Numbered from the stretch's first letter, positions 49,209 to 59,796 are shown. The stretch is 64,000 nucleotides of DNA from Saccharomycopsis crataegensis (GCF_037102585.1 NW_027043838.1:1426001-1490000); one strand, 5' to 3'. Numbers and translations are program-made. Notes: a model not told the origin generated them from the sequence alone.

Positions 49209-50055
49209 GATCAAAAACGAATAATGCCATGGGTTTATATAATTATTAAATTATCCTAGAAAAGAAAAAAAAAAAGAAAGATAATAAAAAAAAAAGAAAA
49301 GACATTGCCTGAAAATCAACTTCAATGGGATAATCTGTCTTTCTAATATCTGTGATCGTGTATACCAAAAATCAGAAAGTCAAAGTGTATTATGACTTTG
49401 AAAGATTCTTTTGGTTTCCCAGAAAAGGTTTATGATAACACATCTTATACCTTGTTATATTTCTTAATATATTGACTATATGTTTTATTGAGCGGGAGTC
49501 TTGATAACAAACAACTCTGATAAAATGCTAAGAGAACTAAATTCTCATCTAGAGCTTGCTTTTGAAGTATGAAAGCAAGGGGATTTATGATTTGATGATG
49601 AGCACCAGAGAATAATAGCTGGACTATTTTCGTGCTATGCGAGCCTCAGTTACTCCTTTTTTTTTTTGAATGGTAGCAGACCTTATTTTTTTCAAGTAAT
49701 AAATATAGCAATCCTTTTTTAATCATTTGGTTCAATAGATTTGGTAGTATTATCTATAGACTTCTTCCAGTAGAAAGGTGATGGCAAGTAATGACCAAAC
49801 CTAGGACTCTTATTATTCCGCCAGGCATTACTTCTAAAAGGAAAGATACCACATTATTTTATGCAAAGGCCATAATTGCATGTGGTAGATATTTAGTTTT
49901 CCAATGACCTTGCTGTTTGTGTTCCTTCATCATGCAGGTAAATCTTTGGGATGATCCACAAACAAAAATTAAATCTTTTGGTATCTAAAAGTTTTCCTCT
50001 AACTACATCATATATATTGACCATCCGGAGAAACTGATCCCATTATTAAAGCAAA
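49209..50055. other. 847-bp intergenic region with a hairpin
   Basis: No gene is recognised. An 8-bp perfect inverted repeat CTTGCTTT...AAAGCAAG with a 9-nt loop lies at 49555-49579. A-rich sequence at 49260-49300 follows the upstream stop. Confidence 0.5.
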
Positions 50056-50541
50056 ATGTTTGGAGCTGATGAGAACACAAACTCAGAAAGAACACAGGAA
50101 TCTGAAATGACAATGTTTGATGATGAGTATCTTCAGTTCATCAGCAAATGCACTTCACCACCACCACACAATCACACCAACTTCGATGATTGTGAAGCTT
50201 TGATGAGCATTAAGGACACTGAGAAGTTCTCAGGGAAAGTTGGAAGACTATCTTCAAACGTCGATGGTTGGGTCGATTATCTTCAAGTCATCACAATCAT
50301 CATAGCCATTGCCGTTCTCTTAATAACCACCCATTTGATTTCCCAAAGGTAAAGTGAAATTACCACCTCTATGTAACCTTGCAAAAAAGCTTATTAACTG
50401 ACTCAATATAATAGAAATGCGTTTGAAGCGACTTTACAGGCCTTGGTTGTCGCGTTTTCCAAGAGCAGTGCTGATGACCAACGTGCATTTTTACGGATCT
50501 TGTTTGATATTTCTCAACAGGTTGAAAACGCTGGTTACTGA
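50056..50541 (+). CDS. Small single-pass membrane protein of unknown function, probably two exons
   Basis: Not recognised. The first exon (50056-50348) encodes an acidic N-terminus with a His/Pro patch (SPPPHNHTNFDD) and one clear transmembrane helix (VITIIIAIAVLLITTHLI) near residues 75-95. Unspliced, it ends right after the helix at 98 aa. A proposed second exon (50415-50541) joins in frame to add NAFEATLQALVVAF and ...DQRAFLRILFDISQQVENAGY, giving 139 aa. The added part looks protein-like and has no ATG of its own. The intron donor GTAAAG and a non-consensus branch region make splicing uncertain. It could be a tail-anchored protein in one form and a membrane-spanning one in the other. Confidence 0.5.
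50349..50414 (+). other. Possible intron of the small membrane-protein gene
   Basis: 66 bp, GTAAAG to ATAATAG. It lacks the perfect TACTAAC that the other introns here have; TTAACTGAC at 50393-50401 is the nearest candidate. Proposed because it preserves frame into a protein-like segment. Confidence 0.42.
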
Positions 50542-50834
50542 AACTCAAACAAGAAAAAGGATCAAAAACAAAGGTTTTTGATTATCAAATATTTTCATTC
50601 TACCCTAATTGGTTTCGCTTAGACTGCAATAACTTACTTCTATAATGAATTTTCGGTTTTGTGATGCTGTTGAATCCATCAGTTTGTAGCATTCTCTATT
50701 TTTTACCCTTTTTTTTTTTCGTTTTTTGATGCGCGATGAGGAAAAATGAGGAAAGAAAAAAAATGAAAAATTCCGTAAACTTCGATTGAATCAACCAAGG
50801 TCGATGATCGCACCACCAATCGTTTGAGGAATTA

Positions 50835-52127
50835 ATGCTGAATCAAAAAGAAGAAACCGTAGCCATGAATGGTGTATTTGCCATAGCCAAGCCAGCGGGT
50901 ATCTCATCCGCCAAACTTCTTGCAAAAGTGCAAAATTTGTTCAACAGTTCCAAGGTTTTTGCCAATGACTTGAAGATCATCAAAGAAACTACCATCAATA
51001 ATTTCAAGCAACAATATCCTAATAGAAATCCAAGTAGAAAAGTTTACAATAGGGTAAAAATCAAGATGGGTCATGGGGGTACTTTGGATGTCGGTGCTTC
51101 TGGTGTTTTGGTGATTGGCGTTGGTGCCGGTACCAAAAAATTACAATCATATCTTAATGATTGTATCAAATCTTATGAAACCGACGCGGTATTGGGGGCC
51201 AGTACCACTAGTGGTGATTTCGAAGGAGAAGTGTTATCGTTAAACGACGTTCGTCACATTACAAAGCAACAAGTATTGGATACCGGTGCCAAATTTACTG
51301 GGGATATTGTGCAAACCCCACCAATTTTCTCAGCCATTAAGATTAACGGTAAAAAATTATACGAGTATGCCAGAGAAGGGATTCCATTACCAAAACCTAT
51401 AAAGGAAAGAAACGTCAAGATTCATGAATTGAAGTTTGATGAAGATAGTATCTTGAGCACCGATCATTCGTACAAATTGGTCCAACCTGAAGTTGACGAG
51501 GATGGTAAAACTATTGTTTCTAAACTTGCATCGATCAGTAATTTGAATGAAGATCAATTACATTTTTCCAAGCAGTACATTGAAAAATATAAGAATGACA
51601 ATGATGGCAAGGATGTCGAACATATCAAGTCTAAACCAATTGATGACCCAGAATATGAAAAAGAAATCTTGAGTGAAAGTTACGTACCACCAATAATTCG
51701 ATTTTCAACCACGGTTTCTTCCGGGACTTATATCAGATCTTTGATCAGTGACATTGGTAAAGCATTAGGAAGTTCGTCATATATGACCAAATTAGTGAGA
51801 AGTCGTCAAGGTGATTGGAGATTAAACGAAAATGTATTTACTATTGAAGATTTTTCCAAATACCATGAAGATGTTTGGGGCAAAGTTTTGAAGTCAGTTT
51901 TCGACAATGGTGCGGCAATCAACCTTCAAGAAGTATTGGAAAAGGAGAATGAAGAGTTTTTGAAACAGCATCCAGAAGAGGCTGGTCATGTGTACAAGTT
52001 CATGGAGTCAGATACTGATGAAGATATCCAGAGTTACCATAAAAAATTCTCTAATAACAAAAGAAAAAGAGGGACGCCCGATGATAATGATGCGGATGAA
52101 AACCCAAAGAAGAAACAAGATTCTTAA
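50835..52127 (+). CDS. PUS4: tRNA pseudouridine-55 synthase
   Basis: A 430-aa TruB-family enzyme that converts U55 in the T-loop of tRNAs to pseudouridine in nucleus and mitochondria. The N-terminal motif NGVFAIAKPAGISSAKLL and the catalytic loop GHGGTLDVGASGVLVIG (Asp85) are intact. QTPPIFSAIKINGKKLYEYAREG (read here as PPIFSAIKINGKKLYEYARE) and the RFSTTVSSGTYIRSLI segment complete the TruB core. As in yeast Pus4 (403 aa) there is a charged insertion in the middle. The C-terminus is Lys/Asp-rich and may serve nuclear import. The ATG at 50835 is used; the ATG at 50865 just before the conserved core is an alternative. Confidence 0.92.
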   Translation: MLNQKEETVAMNGVFAIAKPAGISSAKLLAKVQNLFNSSKVFANDLKIIKETTINNFKQQYPNRNPSRKVYNRVKIKMGHGGTLDVGASGVLVIGVGAGTKKLQSYLNDCIKSYETDAVLGASTTSGDFEGEVLSLNDVRHITKQQVLDTGAKFTGDIVQTPPIFSAIKINGKKLYEYAREGIPLPKPIKERNVKIHELKFDEDSILSTDHSYKLVQPEVDEDGKTIVSKLASISNLNEDQLHFSKQYIEKYKNDNDGKDVEHIKSKPIDDPEYEKEILSESYVPPIIRFSTTVSSGTYIRSLISDIGKALGSSSYMTKLVRSRQGDWRLNENVFTIEDFSKYHEDVWGKVLKSVFDNGAAINLQEVLEKENEEFLKQHPEEAGHVYKFMESDTDEDIQSYHKKFSNNKRKRGTPDDNDADENPKKKQDS

Positions 52128-52158
52128 TATTCTCTATATAACTTAAAAATAAAAACCA

Positions 52159-54060
52159 TCATAAAATAAAACCTAGAATAAATAAAATGCAGAAAAATTG
52201 TAATTTGGTATTTGTCACTAAATGAATACCCCAACTACTATCTGAAGTTGCTCCAATAAAGTTGCAAGTGAGGTAGCTGGCACCGGTATCCCAGTAATAG
52301 GTGCTTCCAGATATAGTTGAAACATTATCTGGGCAGGAAAATCCAAAATCCGCTGGACAATTTCTCACTAAAGCATAACAAGAGTTATAACATGGCAAAA
52401 TCTCGTAATAAGACAATGGCTGGATTTCCGTGTTGACAAACAGAGTTCTGGAAGAGCTAGAGTTTCTAAAAACGTATTCGGGTTGATCATCCGTAGTACA
52501 TCTTGGAATAGTAACCGAGCAAAGCCAATTCTTATACGACTCCGCACATTTATCACAAGACGTCAACGGTGAGAAAATGGCATCCGATTCGGTTTCGCAA
52601 GCAATTTGGTTCAACGCTTTCAGAAAGTTTTGATATATATCACTAGTGTTGTTGTCATATTGATATTTTAAATTCGCTTTCTCTTGAGAGTCGGAATAAG
52701 ATGCTTTGGCAGGAACCGAGTAGGCAACGTTGGAACAAAACTCTAAATTATAAATCAATTGGCAAGCCGCACTGTCCTTTGTCGAGAATTCGATTTTTTT
52801 GAATACTGTACCACCATAGTTCCCCTCACGATCAGTTTCTAATGCAAAGCCCATATATGATGTCGAGGTATTCAAGTCCGGAATGTAAAATTGCTGCCGG
52901 AGCATCTCACTTCTATTAGTATAGCTAAGCTCCATATCGTCTGAGGTCAAGATTGCAGGCCCATTTCTGATAGCACACCAACTGTTGGTTAAACCTCTGA
53001 AATAATCCACGTCAGAATTATATGGGTATAGATAAACCTCATAATAGTTATTTTTTGTACTATTAAAACTAGGTACATTGAGATTTGGGGCCAGCGAAAA
53101 ATTACCGGTTACTAATAATGCGGAGGTGTCATCTGAATCAACAAGAGAAATCCAAGTTCTATTATCCCATTGATACACCAAATCCTTTTGAGAAATCCCG
53201 AGTTCATAGTCCCAAATATCTGTCAAGTTTTGTGTTGCCGGGGCTGATACCTTGATATACATAGTGACAAATGTGTTGTTAGGGTTGGAAGGAATATCGT
53301 GTTTTGCCAAACCTTTCATATAACCATGGGAAAAGTTAGTCGATGAGTAAGTAGCATTAGAAATATTCTGGACCAAGTTTATGTCAAACCCATAATCAAC
53401 AATCAATTGATTTGTTAAGCCGACATCTTTTGGTAATGTACAGATATTCCCACTCAAGAAGACCAAAATATGGTAGAAGGAAGATAGCCCAGTCGACGTA
53501 GTATTGACGTTGAATTGATAATATTTTGTTTCATTGGAACCGATGATGTCACTTATTGGTTCCCAGTCAGATAAGCTGGTGGAGTTGCCAGTAGAACCAA
53601 TATCGTTGATCAACAGCGATCGAGGATAAAGTACTTGGACATCTTTGTCAGCGACTTTTGTGAAAAATTTCCCGTTCACCTCCCGAACACCATCTTCATT
53701 GACATTTTGTATTAGTCGTTGGAAACTTGAAGCGTAGAAACTTCGTAAAGAATCGGCAACCGCATAACCATAGCCAAGCGATGTATCAATCTCAGATCTT
53801 TTGCCACGCTTCCTTAGGCTACTTTGAATCTCATAGCATATTTCACTTTCCTCTTCACCATTTTTGAGATCTATCTTAGAGCAGTCGATATTCAAACAAT
53901 TTTCAAGCTGGTTTGGAGACTTTAAAAGATGTTTGGTATAGCACTCTCGCCAGAGATCATCGTGGGATATTCCTGCGCCAAAATGGAACTGTTGAGAGGG
54001 CGACGACGCCACCAGTTGAGCGAAAACCACAAGCAAAAGACACAGCAACTGCCAGATCAT
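52159..54060 (-). CDS. MID1: Stretch-activated calcium channel regulatory subunit Mid1
   Basis: A 633-aa secreted or membrane-associated subunit that works with Cch1 in the high-affinity calcium influx system activated by mating pheromone and ER stress. It has a signal peptide (MIWQLLCLLLVVFAQLVAS), a large extracellular region with many N-glycosylation sequons, and a C-terminal cysteine-rich region. The latter (about 460-600) carries C-x-x-C-A-E-S-Y-K-N-W-L-C and PCYNSCYALVRNCPADFGFSCP, as in all Mid1 proteins. The C-terminal end is hydrophobic (LQFFCILFILGFIL), which could be a GPI-type signal. The start at 54060 is the first ATG in frame. S. cerevisiae Mid1 is 548 aa. Confidence 0.92.
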   Translation of the reverse strand: MIWQLLCLLLVVFAQLVASSPSQQFHFGAGISHDDLWRECYTKHLLKSPNQLENCLNIDCSKIDLKNGEEESEICYEIQSSLRKRGKRSEIDTSLGYGYAVADSLRSFYASSFQRLIQNVNEDGVREVNGKFFTKVADKDVQVLYPRSLLINDIGSTGNSTSLSDWEPISDIIGSNETKYYQFNVNTTSTGLSSFYHILVFLSGNICTLPKDVGLTNQLIVDYGFDINLVQNISNATYSSTNFSHGYMKGLAKHDIPSNPNNTFVTMYIKVSAPATQNLTDIWDYELGISQKDLVYQWDNRTWISLVDSDDTSALLVTGNFSLAPNLNVPSFNSTKNNYYEVYLYPYNSDVDYFRGLTNSWCAIRNGPAILTSDDMELSYTNRSEMLRQQFYIPDLNTSTSYMGFALETDREGNYGGTVFKKIEFSTKDSAACQLIYNLEFCSNVAYSVPAKASYSDSQEKANLKYQYDNNTSDIYQNFLKALNQIACETESDAIFSPLTSCDKCAESYKNWLCSVTIPRCTTDDQPEYVFRNSSSSRTLFVNTEIQPLSYYEILPCYNSCYALVRNCPADFGFSCPDNVSTISGSTYYWDTGASYLTCNFIGATSDSSWGIHLVTNTKLQFFCILFILGFIL

Positions 54061-54302
54061 GGGGTATTTATTCAATAGCAAATAATTCTCCAGGAGATAT
54101 ATATCTATATATATATTCTATAATACTAATATAATCGCCTAATAGATTCTTTATTATGTATTTTCGTCTTTTGACCTTTTTTGTCACGTGGAGAGCTTTC
54201 TGCTTTGTTTTTCTCTCTAAAAAAAAAAAACACACACGAAAATTGTTTTTTAATCAAAATGACGCCAACCTTCAGTGGAAACTATCTCGTAGATCACCAA
54301 CC

Positions 54303-54440
54303 ATGCCATCGAAAGACGGGTACCTCAAAGAATCTTTACAGCAGATATACACCGTGTTGCAACAGTAAGTGGTTCTGTCTATTGCTATTATTTGGATTAT
54401 CCTAATGGAGAACAGGATTTCATATTTCCCCTGAAATAAA

Positions 54441-54471
<31 letters not shown>

Positions 54472-56139
54472 TTATGATACTAACTAGAGCATTACAATAG
54501 TGGCGATACCAAGCTGAATATTCTTAACACTGGCTTCTACAAAGATTTTTTCGAAGAGTCGCCAACAAAAATCACCGGTTCGTACTTGGACTATGAAGAA
54601 AGTCACAATGAGTCTAACAAAGAAGAAGCCGGGGATAACAATAACGATGATACCCTCAAGGTAACAATCAATGATAGATTTCAACTGGGATACTATACAT
54701 CCATCTACAAACTATACCATGATATAAAAGTGTCGGCGTCTGTGCTAATATCCAACAATAAATTGGGAACGGAACAATATCTTGATGTCGATAACTATTA
54801 TAAGTTTGCTACCGAATTTCTCTTGACCGAGGCTGGAAGATTGCAGTTGGATTTGCAAGAATTCAAAAAGTCATTATTGAATATTGAATCACACCAGGAA
54901 CTTTCAGAGTTCTCTGACAGTTTGGCTCATGATTTTGACAGGATTTCTACGAGCTTTAGACACGCCAATAACGAATCCTTGTTTATCGTTACTGGGCAGA
55001 CCAATAATCTTCCTTTGTTCAGTTCTGCTGGCCAAAAATCCGAGCTTGATCTTAATGAATATCCAATTCCTGAACCGTTCCGCTCAATGAAAGTGTTGCC
55101 ACATTGTGTGGCTACTCCTGGTTCAAGTTTGGGATTCTTGTCTTCATCTAATGTTGAATCAAAAGTTCCTAATCCAACCCTTCCTCCAACGGAAATCACC
55201 AGAGACATCTTCCATCCAAATTGGCACGCTATTCCTTGTGTTCCTTGGCTTGAGTTCAAGTCCAGTAATAGCTTCATACCTTTAATTGACGAAACCATTA
55301 GCGCATTGAATTCTAGAAACAAGGGGAAAATATATTTTGAACAAATTGGTTTGCCAAAACTAATCAAATTGAGAGATGACTATTACAAAAATATTGAAAA
55401 GGAAAAAATCGAAAGCGAATCTGATAAAAAGGTAATTAATGCGGATGAAGATAAAGAAAATGAAGAGGAAAAGAAAAGTGAAGATGAAAAGAAAGATGAA
55501 AAAATGCAGGATGATAATGAACCAAGCGAAAACGGTGAGCAAAAGAAAGATGACGAGCAAGTTGATGAACAGGAGCCAAATGGTGAACAAAAAGTAACTG
55601 AGAAAAAAGAAATGGACGAACAGAAGCCTGATGGTGACATTAAACCAGAGGAGGAGTCAGATAAAACATCAACTTCTATTGTTGGACCAGGCATTCTTGA
55701 TATCAATGTTAAGAGCATTCTAGAATGGAAACCGGGCCAAAAATTTGAGGACGATGAAATTAACGCCCTTGAAAATGGGAAAGAACAAAAGTATGTAAGC
55801 AAATTGTTGTTTGATTTGAATAAATTGCGTTCCGAAAGGTTTGTCGCCCAAAGAACTTCAAAAGTGACAAAGCCAACCAATAAAGAAAGAGAAATTTATT
55901 TCAAGGTTAAGAGACTTCTACAAGCGATGGTTCAGAATTTAAAGCCTTCGGATTTAGTCGACACTAATGAAGAAGAATCAGAAGAAGATAAAGGATTAAG
56001 ACTCTCATCAAATATTCCTGCGCTACGTATGAATTATCCTGGTACTCTACATGCTCCACTTCCAGTTCAGTATAACGCGGCAAGATATACCAGTAGATTA
56101 CAAAGTTTGGGAACTAGAGCTTATAAGAAAAGAAGATGA
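54303..56139 (+). CDS. RSC58: RSC chromatin-remodelling complex subunit Rsc58, two exons
   Basis: Exon 1 is 54303-54364 (MPSKDGYLKESLQQIYTVLQ plus two bases). Exon 2 is 54501-56139. The join gives VLQ-H-GDTKLNILNTGFYKDFF, which aligns with the N-terminus of S. cerevisiae Rsc58 (LVDFLVNVQSIL ... AKFFEKNPDKIYESY). Total 566 aa (502 in S. cerevisiae). Conserved core pieces are PNPTLPPTEITRDIFHPNWHAIPCVPWLEF and KPTNKEREIYFKVKRLLQ, each split here only for length. Between them is a long Glu/Lys/Asp/Gln-rich acidic stretch (about 280-375). Rsc58 is a structural subunit of the RSC nucleosome remodeller. A small ATT microsatellite sits inside the intron. Confidence 0.9.
54365..54500 (+). other. Intron of RSC58, containing an ATT microsatellite
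   Basis: 136-bp intron. Donor GTAAGT, TACTAAC at 54478-54484, acceptor ATAG ending at 54500. Two earlier AGs at 54486-54489 lie only 2-5 nt past the branch and would be out of phase. About nine ATT units lie at 54441-54468. Confidence 0.85.
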
Positions 56140-56446
56140 TGGTTTTCTTTATGAAGTATTATTATAACCATTTGTATTTTTCCTTAAGTGCTGATTCCGG
56201 TTTTATTTTATTTTTTTTTCTTTTTTCCTTTTCTTGTATTGTATAATTGATGTAAATTAAATTTATTGTTTTCTCTTTCGTTTGATTATTTTGTAGATCT
56301 TATTTTTTTTTTTTATTTTTTACTTATCGACGCAGCCAAATAAGGCATAAATTTATTAACTTAGTAAGACAGAATGAAAATTAGAATAATAAAAGAAACA
56401 ATAATTACACATTAAAAAAATAAAATGGCAATAAAAAACACCCATC
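56140..56446. other. Convergent intergenic region, RSC58 / MMS21
   Basis: 307 bases between converging stops, with T runs at 56209-56224 and 56305-56314 and A-rich sequence near 56413. No gene is seen. Confidence 0.55.
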
Positions 56447-57433
56447 TTAAGCAACAACCTCAATATTCTGTCTTCTTTCCTTCTCCTCTCTATCTTTGAT
56501 GGCAGTGAAACTCTTAACTCTAAGCTCCATCAAATGATCAGGTTTGGTATTTTGTATATTCAAGTATCTTTCACACCCAGAAATCGGACATTGTTTATTT
56601 GATCGAATCACTTCAACCAATGATGCTTTTGAAAACGTATGTCCACATGTTGTGATCACCGGTTTCTGGAATGGTTTTCTGGAGATAGGACAGACTAATT
56701 CCACCGTCCCACCAGCGACTTCAATATCATCGTCATCATCATCCCTATTGTCTGATAGATTCCCGGGTAGCGGCTCCTGTGGGTGTTGAACGACAAACGC
56801 ATGTTGTTGAAGCTTTAGTAATTGCTTATCCACTTTACTTGAGCCATTAGCAAGTTTCGCCGTCTCTTCTCCAAAAATATCAGTGAATAATTGGCTTAAG
56901 TTTGCAGGAGGATTTTCCAAGTTTCTGTAATGTCCAATAGTTTCATAACTCAATTCCTCTTCCTCCATGAACCGATTTTTCACCACCGTTTTAATAGACT
57001 CGGTGGCGTTTGTTAGCACTTTGATTTCCGATTCCATATCCGCCAACAGTTTCAACGCATGGATTGATTTATCCAATACCGATTGGGTATGATTCTTGTC
57101 TTTTGGTTGATATTCCACCGTATTCAACAAGTACGCATCGGTCGATTTGATTAATTCCTCTTTCAAACCAGATATTAATTCGGTGTGCCCCTGTACCCTA
57201 AAAGTGTCAACCATTCTTTTGGTGGATTTATCAATTGGAACGTATTCCGGTAAAGAAAAGTCGTCCAAAGTAGTCATGAATTGTTCAACCTCTCGATCGA
57301 ATTGCTGGATTGCCTCTTCATCAAAGTCAGCATAATCTTGAATTTCCTCCGCCCGCTGAGTATTATTGGCCTGACTTGATCCATCCATGGCAACATCACC
57401 ATCGACGTCCCTGTATCTTTGAAGTCTTGCCAT
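56447..57433 (-). CDS. MMS21: SUMO E3 ligase Nse2/Mms21 of the Smc5-Smc6 complex
   Basis: A 328-aa SP-RING ligase. The C-terminal zf-Nse domain (about 240-300) has VELVCPISRKPFQKPV, TTCGHTFSKASLVEVI and QCPISGC, the Cys/His pattern of SP-RING zinc binding. The N-terminal two thirds are helical, as expected for the arm that binds the Smc5 coiled coil, with an acidic start (ADFDEEAIQQFDREVEQF). Mms21 sumoylates repair and cohesion proteins. S. cerevisiae Mms21 is 267 aa; the extra length is mainly N-terminal. The start at 57433 (MARLQRYRDVDGDVAMDG) is the first ATG. Confidence 0.9.
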   Translation of the reverse strand: MARLQRYRDVDGDVAMDGSSQANNTQRAEEIQDYADFDEEAIQQFDREVEQFMTTLDDFSLPEYVPIDKSTKRMVDTFRVQGHTELISGLKEELIKSTDAYLLNTVEYQPKDKNHTQSVLDKSIHALKLLADMESEIKVLTNATESIKTVVKNRFMEEEELSYETIGHYRNLENPPANLSQLFTDIFGEETAKLANGSSKVDKQLLKLQQHAFVVQHPQEPLPGNLSDNRDDDDDDIEVAGGTVELVCPISRKPFQKPVITTCGHTFSKASLVEVIRSNKQCPISGCERYLNIQNTKPDHLMELRVKSFTAIKDREEKERRQNIEVVA

Positions 57434-57944
57434 ATTGAAAAAAAAAATCTGCAATTCGAATATATTAGTTATATACTACGGTATACAGAGAGATAGAACG
57501 ATCTGTCGCGTTATTTTTTTTTTTTTTTTTTTTTGTATTTTTTTTTTTACAATTTGCTCCGTGTTTTGGTGCAGCAGTAGATAGATGAACCATAAAATTT
57601 GATCTGGTATGATATGAGTATTCTTTATATGCCACTGTTATTTATTGTTGTTGTTTTGTCTCTTGATCTCATCTTCTTCTTTTTTTTTTTTTCGAATCTA
57701 CAACTTAAATAGAATTACCATAAAACGTCAACGACAGTGATATTTAGAGTGCATTGGAATAGGAAAATTAAGCAGATCAAGAAAACAACAAAGAACAAAA
57801 TAAAATTAAAACAAACGAATATGAACCAATAGCGCAAAAACAAAATTAAAAAGATAACTTGAACGGTTTAGAAGACTACAAATCAAATGTCTAAGGGATC
57901 TATAAAAAGAAAAAAAAGAAAAAAGAAAAAAAAACGAAATAAAA
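57434..57944 (-). promoter_or_regulatory. MMS21 upstream region / YPK3 3' region
   Basis: 511 bases. A long T run lies at 57513-57534 and another at 57540-57549, about 80-115 bp before the MMS21 start. A-rich sequence at 57907-57940 lies past the YPK3 stop. No gene is seen. Confidence 0.5.
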
Positions 57945-59477
57945 TCACAAGAATTTCTTAATGTAACTACTGCTTGCAGTATATGAAAATCCTTTGAAGA
58001 CCTCATGATCAATTTCATCATCTGGGATGGCGTCGCCTTCGGTCTGAATGATGTCATAATTACTGATCTTCATGCTGGTGAATTCATCATCGAAATTCTC
58101 AGCTAAAACTGGATCTGTAATAAGAGGCAAGATCGGAGCCTTAACACTCTTGTATTCATTTTCATCCGCTAATAATTCCCACTGAACGCTTCTGAAGAAT
58201 CTCAATTTCTTGAACTTTTCAAAATCGGTATCGACATTCATCCGCTTATCTGGATTCTTATTCAAAAGCTTGTTTAACAAATCCTTAGATTCATTAGTAA
58301 AATAGAATGGATACTTGATTTTATTTTTCAAAATCTTGTTACAAATAGCCTTGTGGTTACCGCCAGTGAAAGGAGGTTTCCCACTCAACATATCGTAAAT
58401 CACCGTACCCAAAGACCACCAATCAACCAGAAAACTATAGTCTTCTCCTCTTAAAACTTCTGGTGCCATGTATTCTGGGGTACCAATAATACTATTGCAC
58501 TTGGAGTCTTGTTCAGTACTAATTTTCGATAACCCAAAGTCCGTCAAAATTAAATGACCGCTGCTATCCAACAAGCAATTCTCTGGTTTCAAGTCCCGGT
58601 ACACAATCCCAATCTCATGCAAATGTCTCAATGCCAATGTCATTTCTGCCGCATAAAAAGCGGTGGCTTTCTCATCAAGAAAGTTACTATTAGAAGATAA
58701 ATGATGGAAAAGCTCTCCTCCAGGAACAAATTCAAGGTAAAGATAAATCTTGGATACATCTTGCAAAGCATAAAACAATTTCACAATAAATGGGTTTTTA
58801 ATTCTTGCTAAAATATCTCTCTCTGCCATGGTACGCTCGATTTTTTTACCAATGTTGACACTGTCCACTTGCTCGTCATTATTTTTGCTCATCAAAGAAG
58901 ACTGGTTTTTTGCAGACACCAATATCAGCGCTTTCTTAAGCTGTTTCTGAGCAAAAAGCTTTCCTGATTCTTTATTACGGACCAAAAGAACTTTACCATA
59001 AGCACCTTGTCCTAAAACTTTTAATGGCTCAAAATCTGAAATTCTTGGATTGAAAATCGCATTCGACCCGTCTTCTTCGTCAATATCATTAGAGGCAAAG
59101 ACCACCAGCTCTCCGTCATTCCCCCCGTCAAAATGACTATTAACGCTGGCACATTCTTCCCCTAACTCGATTTTGATACTATCTGCGAATGAACCAACAG
59201 AGAACTTTCTGACCAAAGAACTTTTTCTTCTTCTAGATTTCGCACTACTTGGAACCATCATATCGACGAATTCCAACGTGTCTTCCTCGTATTGAATCAT
59301 AGATGATCCTCCAGTAAACACTTTCTGATGGTTCACAGTTAAGGATGGTAAATGATCGCCGGCTTCGTCTGCTGAATGATCGCTTCCATCGGAATTCTTG
59401 TTATCCATAGCAGGAGTATCAAGTCCCACAGAAAAGGCTTTGAGTTTCTGGGTGATCACACTTATTGGTCTTGCCAT
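57945..59477 (-). CDS. YPK3: AGC protein kinase Ypk3 (S6-kinase type)
   Basis: A 510-aa AGC kinase. The N-terminal region (1-148) is Ser/Asp-rich with a basic RRRKSSLVRKFS cluster. The kinase domain runs about 149-430: Gly loop LGQGAYGKV, Lys178 in FAQKQLKK, catalytic loop YRDLKPENCLL, TDFGLS, activation-loop NSIIGTPEYMAPE. An insert of about 25 residues (SAKNQSSLMSKNNDEQVDSV) lies early in the N-lobe. The C-terminal AGC tail has NFDDEFT and ends with a hydrophobic motif FKGFSYT (494-500). In S. cerevisiae, Ypk3 is activated by TORC1 and phosphorylates ribosomal protein S6. Length is close to its 525 aa. Confidence 0.92.
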   Translation of the reverse strand: MARPISVITQKLKAFSVGLDTPAMDNKNSDGSDHSADEAGDHLPSLTVNHQKVFTGGSSMIQYEEDTLEFVDMMVPSSAKSRRRKSSLVRKFSVGSFADSIKIELGEECASVNSHFDGGNDGELVVFASNDIDEEDGSNAIFNPRISDFEPLKVLGQGAYGKVLLVRNKESGKLFAQKQLKKALILVSAKNQSSLMSKNNDEQVDSVNIGKKIERTMAERDILARIKNPFIVKLFYALQDVSKIYLYLEFVPGGELFHHLSSNSNFLDEKATAFYAAEMTLALRHLHEIGIVYRDLKPENCLLDSSGHLILTDFGLSKISTEQDSKCNSIIGTPEYMAPEVLRGEDYSFLVDWWSLGTVIYDMLSGKPPFTGGNHKAICNKILKNKIKYPFYFTNESKDLLNKLLNKNPDKRMNVDTDFEKFKKLRFFRSVQWELLADENEYKSVKAPILPLITDPVLAENFDDEFTSMKISNYDIIQTEGDAIPDDEIDHEVFKGFSYTASSSYIKKFL

Positions 59478-59796
59478 TGTTGATGTCGTTCTCTATTGAA
59501 TCAAAACGTGGGCACTCAGATTTTTACGGTTGACTTGTGGCTTCTGATTAAAAAATATTGTGCTTTCCCCTGAAACATTAGCGTGTCTTAGTGATATCTA
59601 TTCGATACTGAAACCTATCTTTCTACCTTTTCTTCCTTTCTTTCTTCCCCAGAAGGACTTCTTGTTATCGACTAAAACCCATAATAGCATAGACAGACGT
59701 ACGTCCTCGGCGTTTTTTTTATGGGAAAAAAAGAAAGGAAAAATAAGTGGTGCCACCATCGCGGGTCTTTCATCACACTCACTCACTGGCCACCGT
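59478..59796 (-). promoter_or_regulatory. YPK3 upstream region
   Basis: 319 bases between the YPK3 start and the stop of the taspase-like gene. Pyrimidine-rich sequence lies at 59620-59655. No gene is seen. Confidence 0.4.

Noticed and set aside
54586-56139. RSC58 starting at an internal codon without splicing
   Set aside because: No ATG at that point, and the upstream spliced sequence aligns with the Rsc58 N-terminus.
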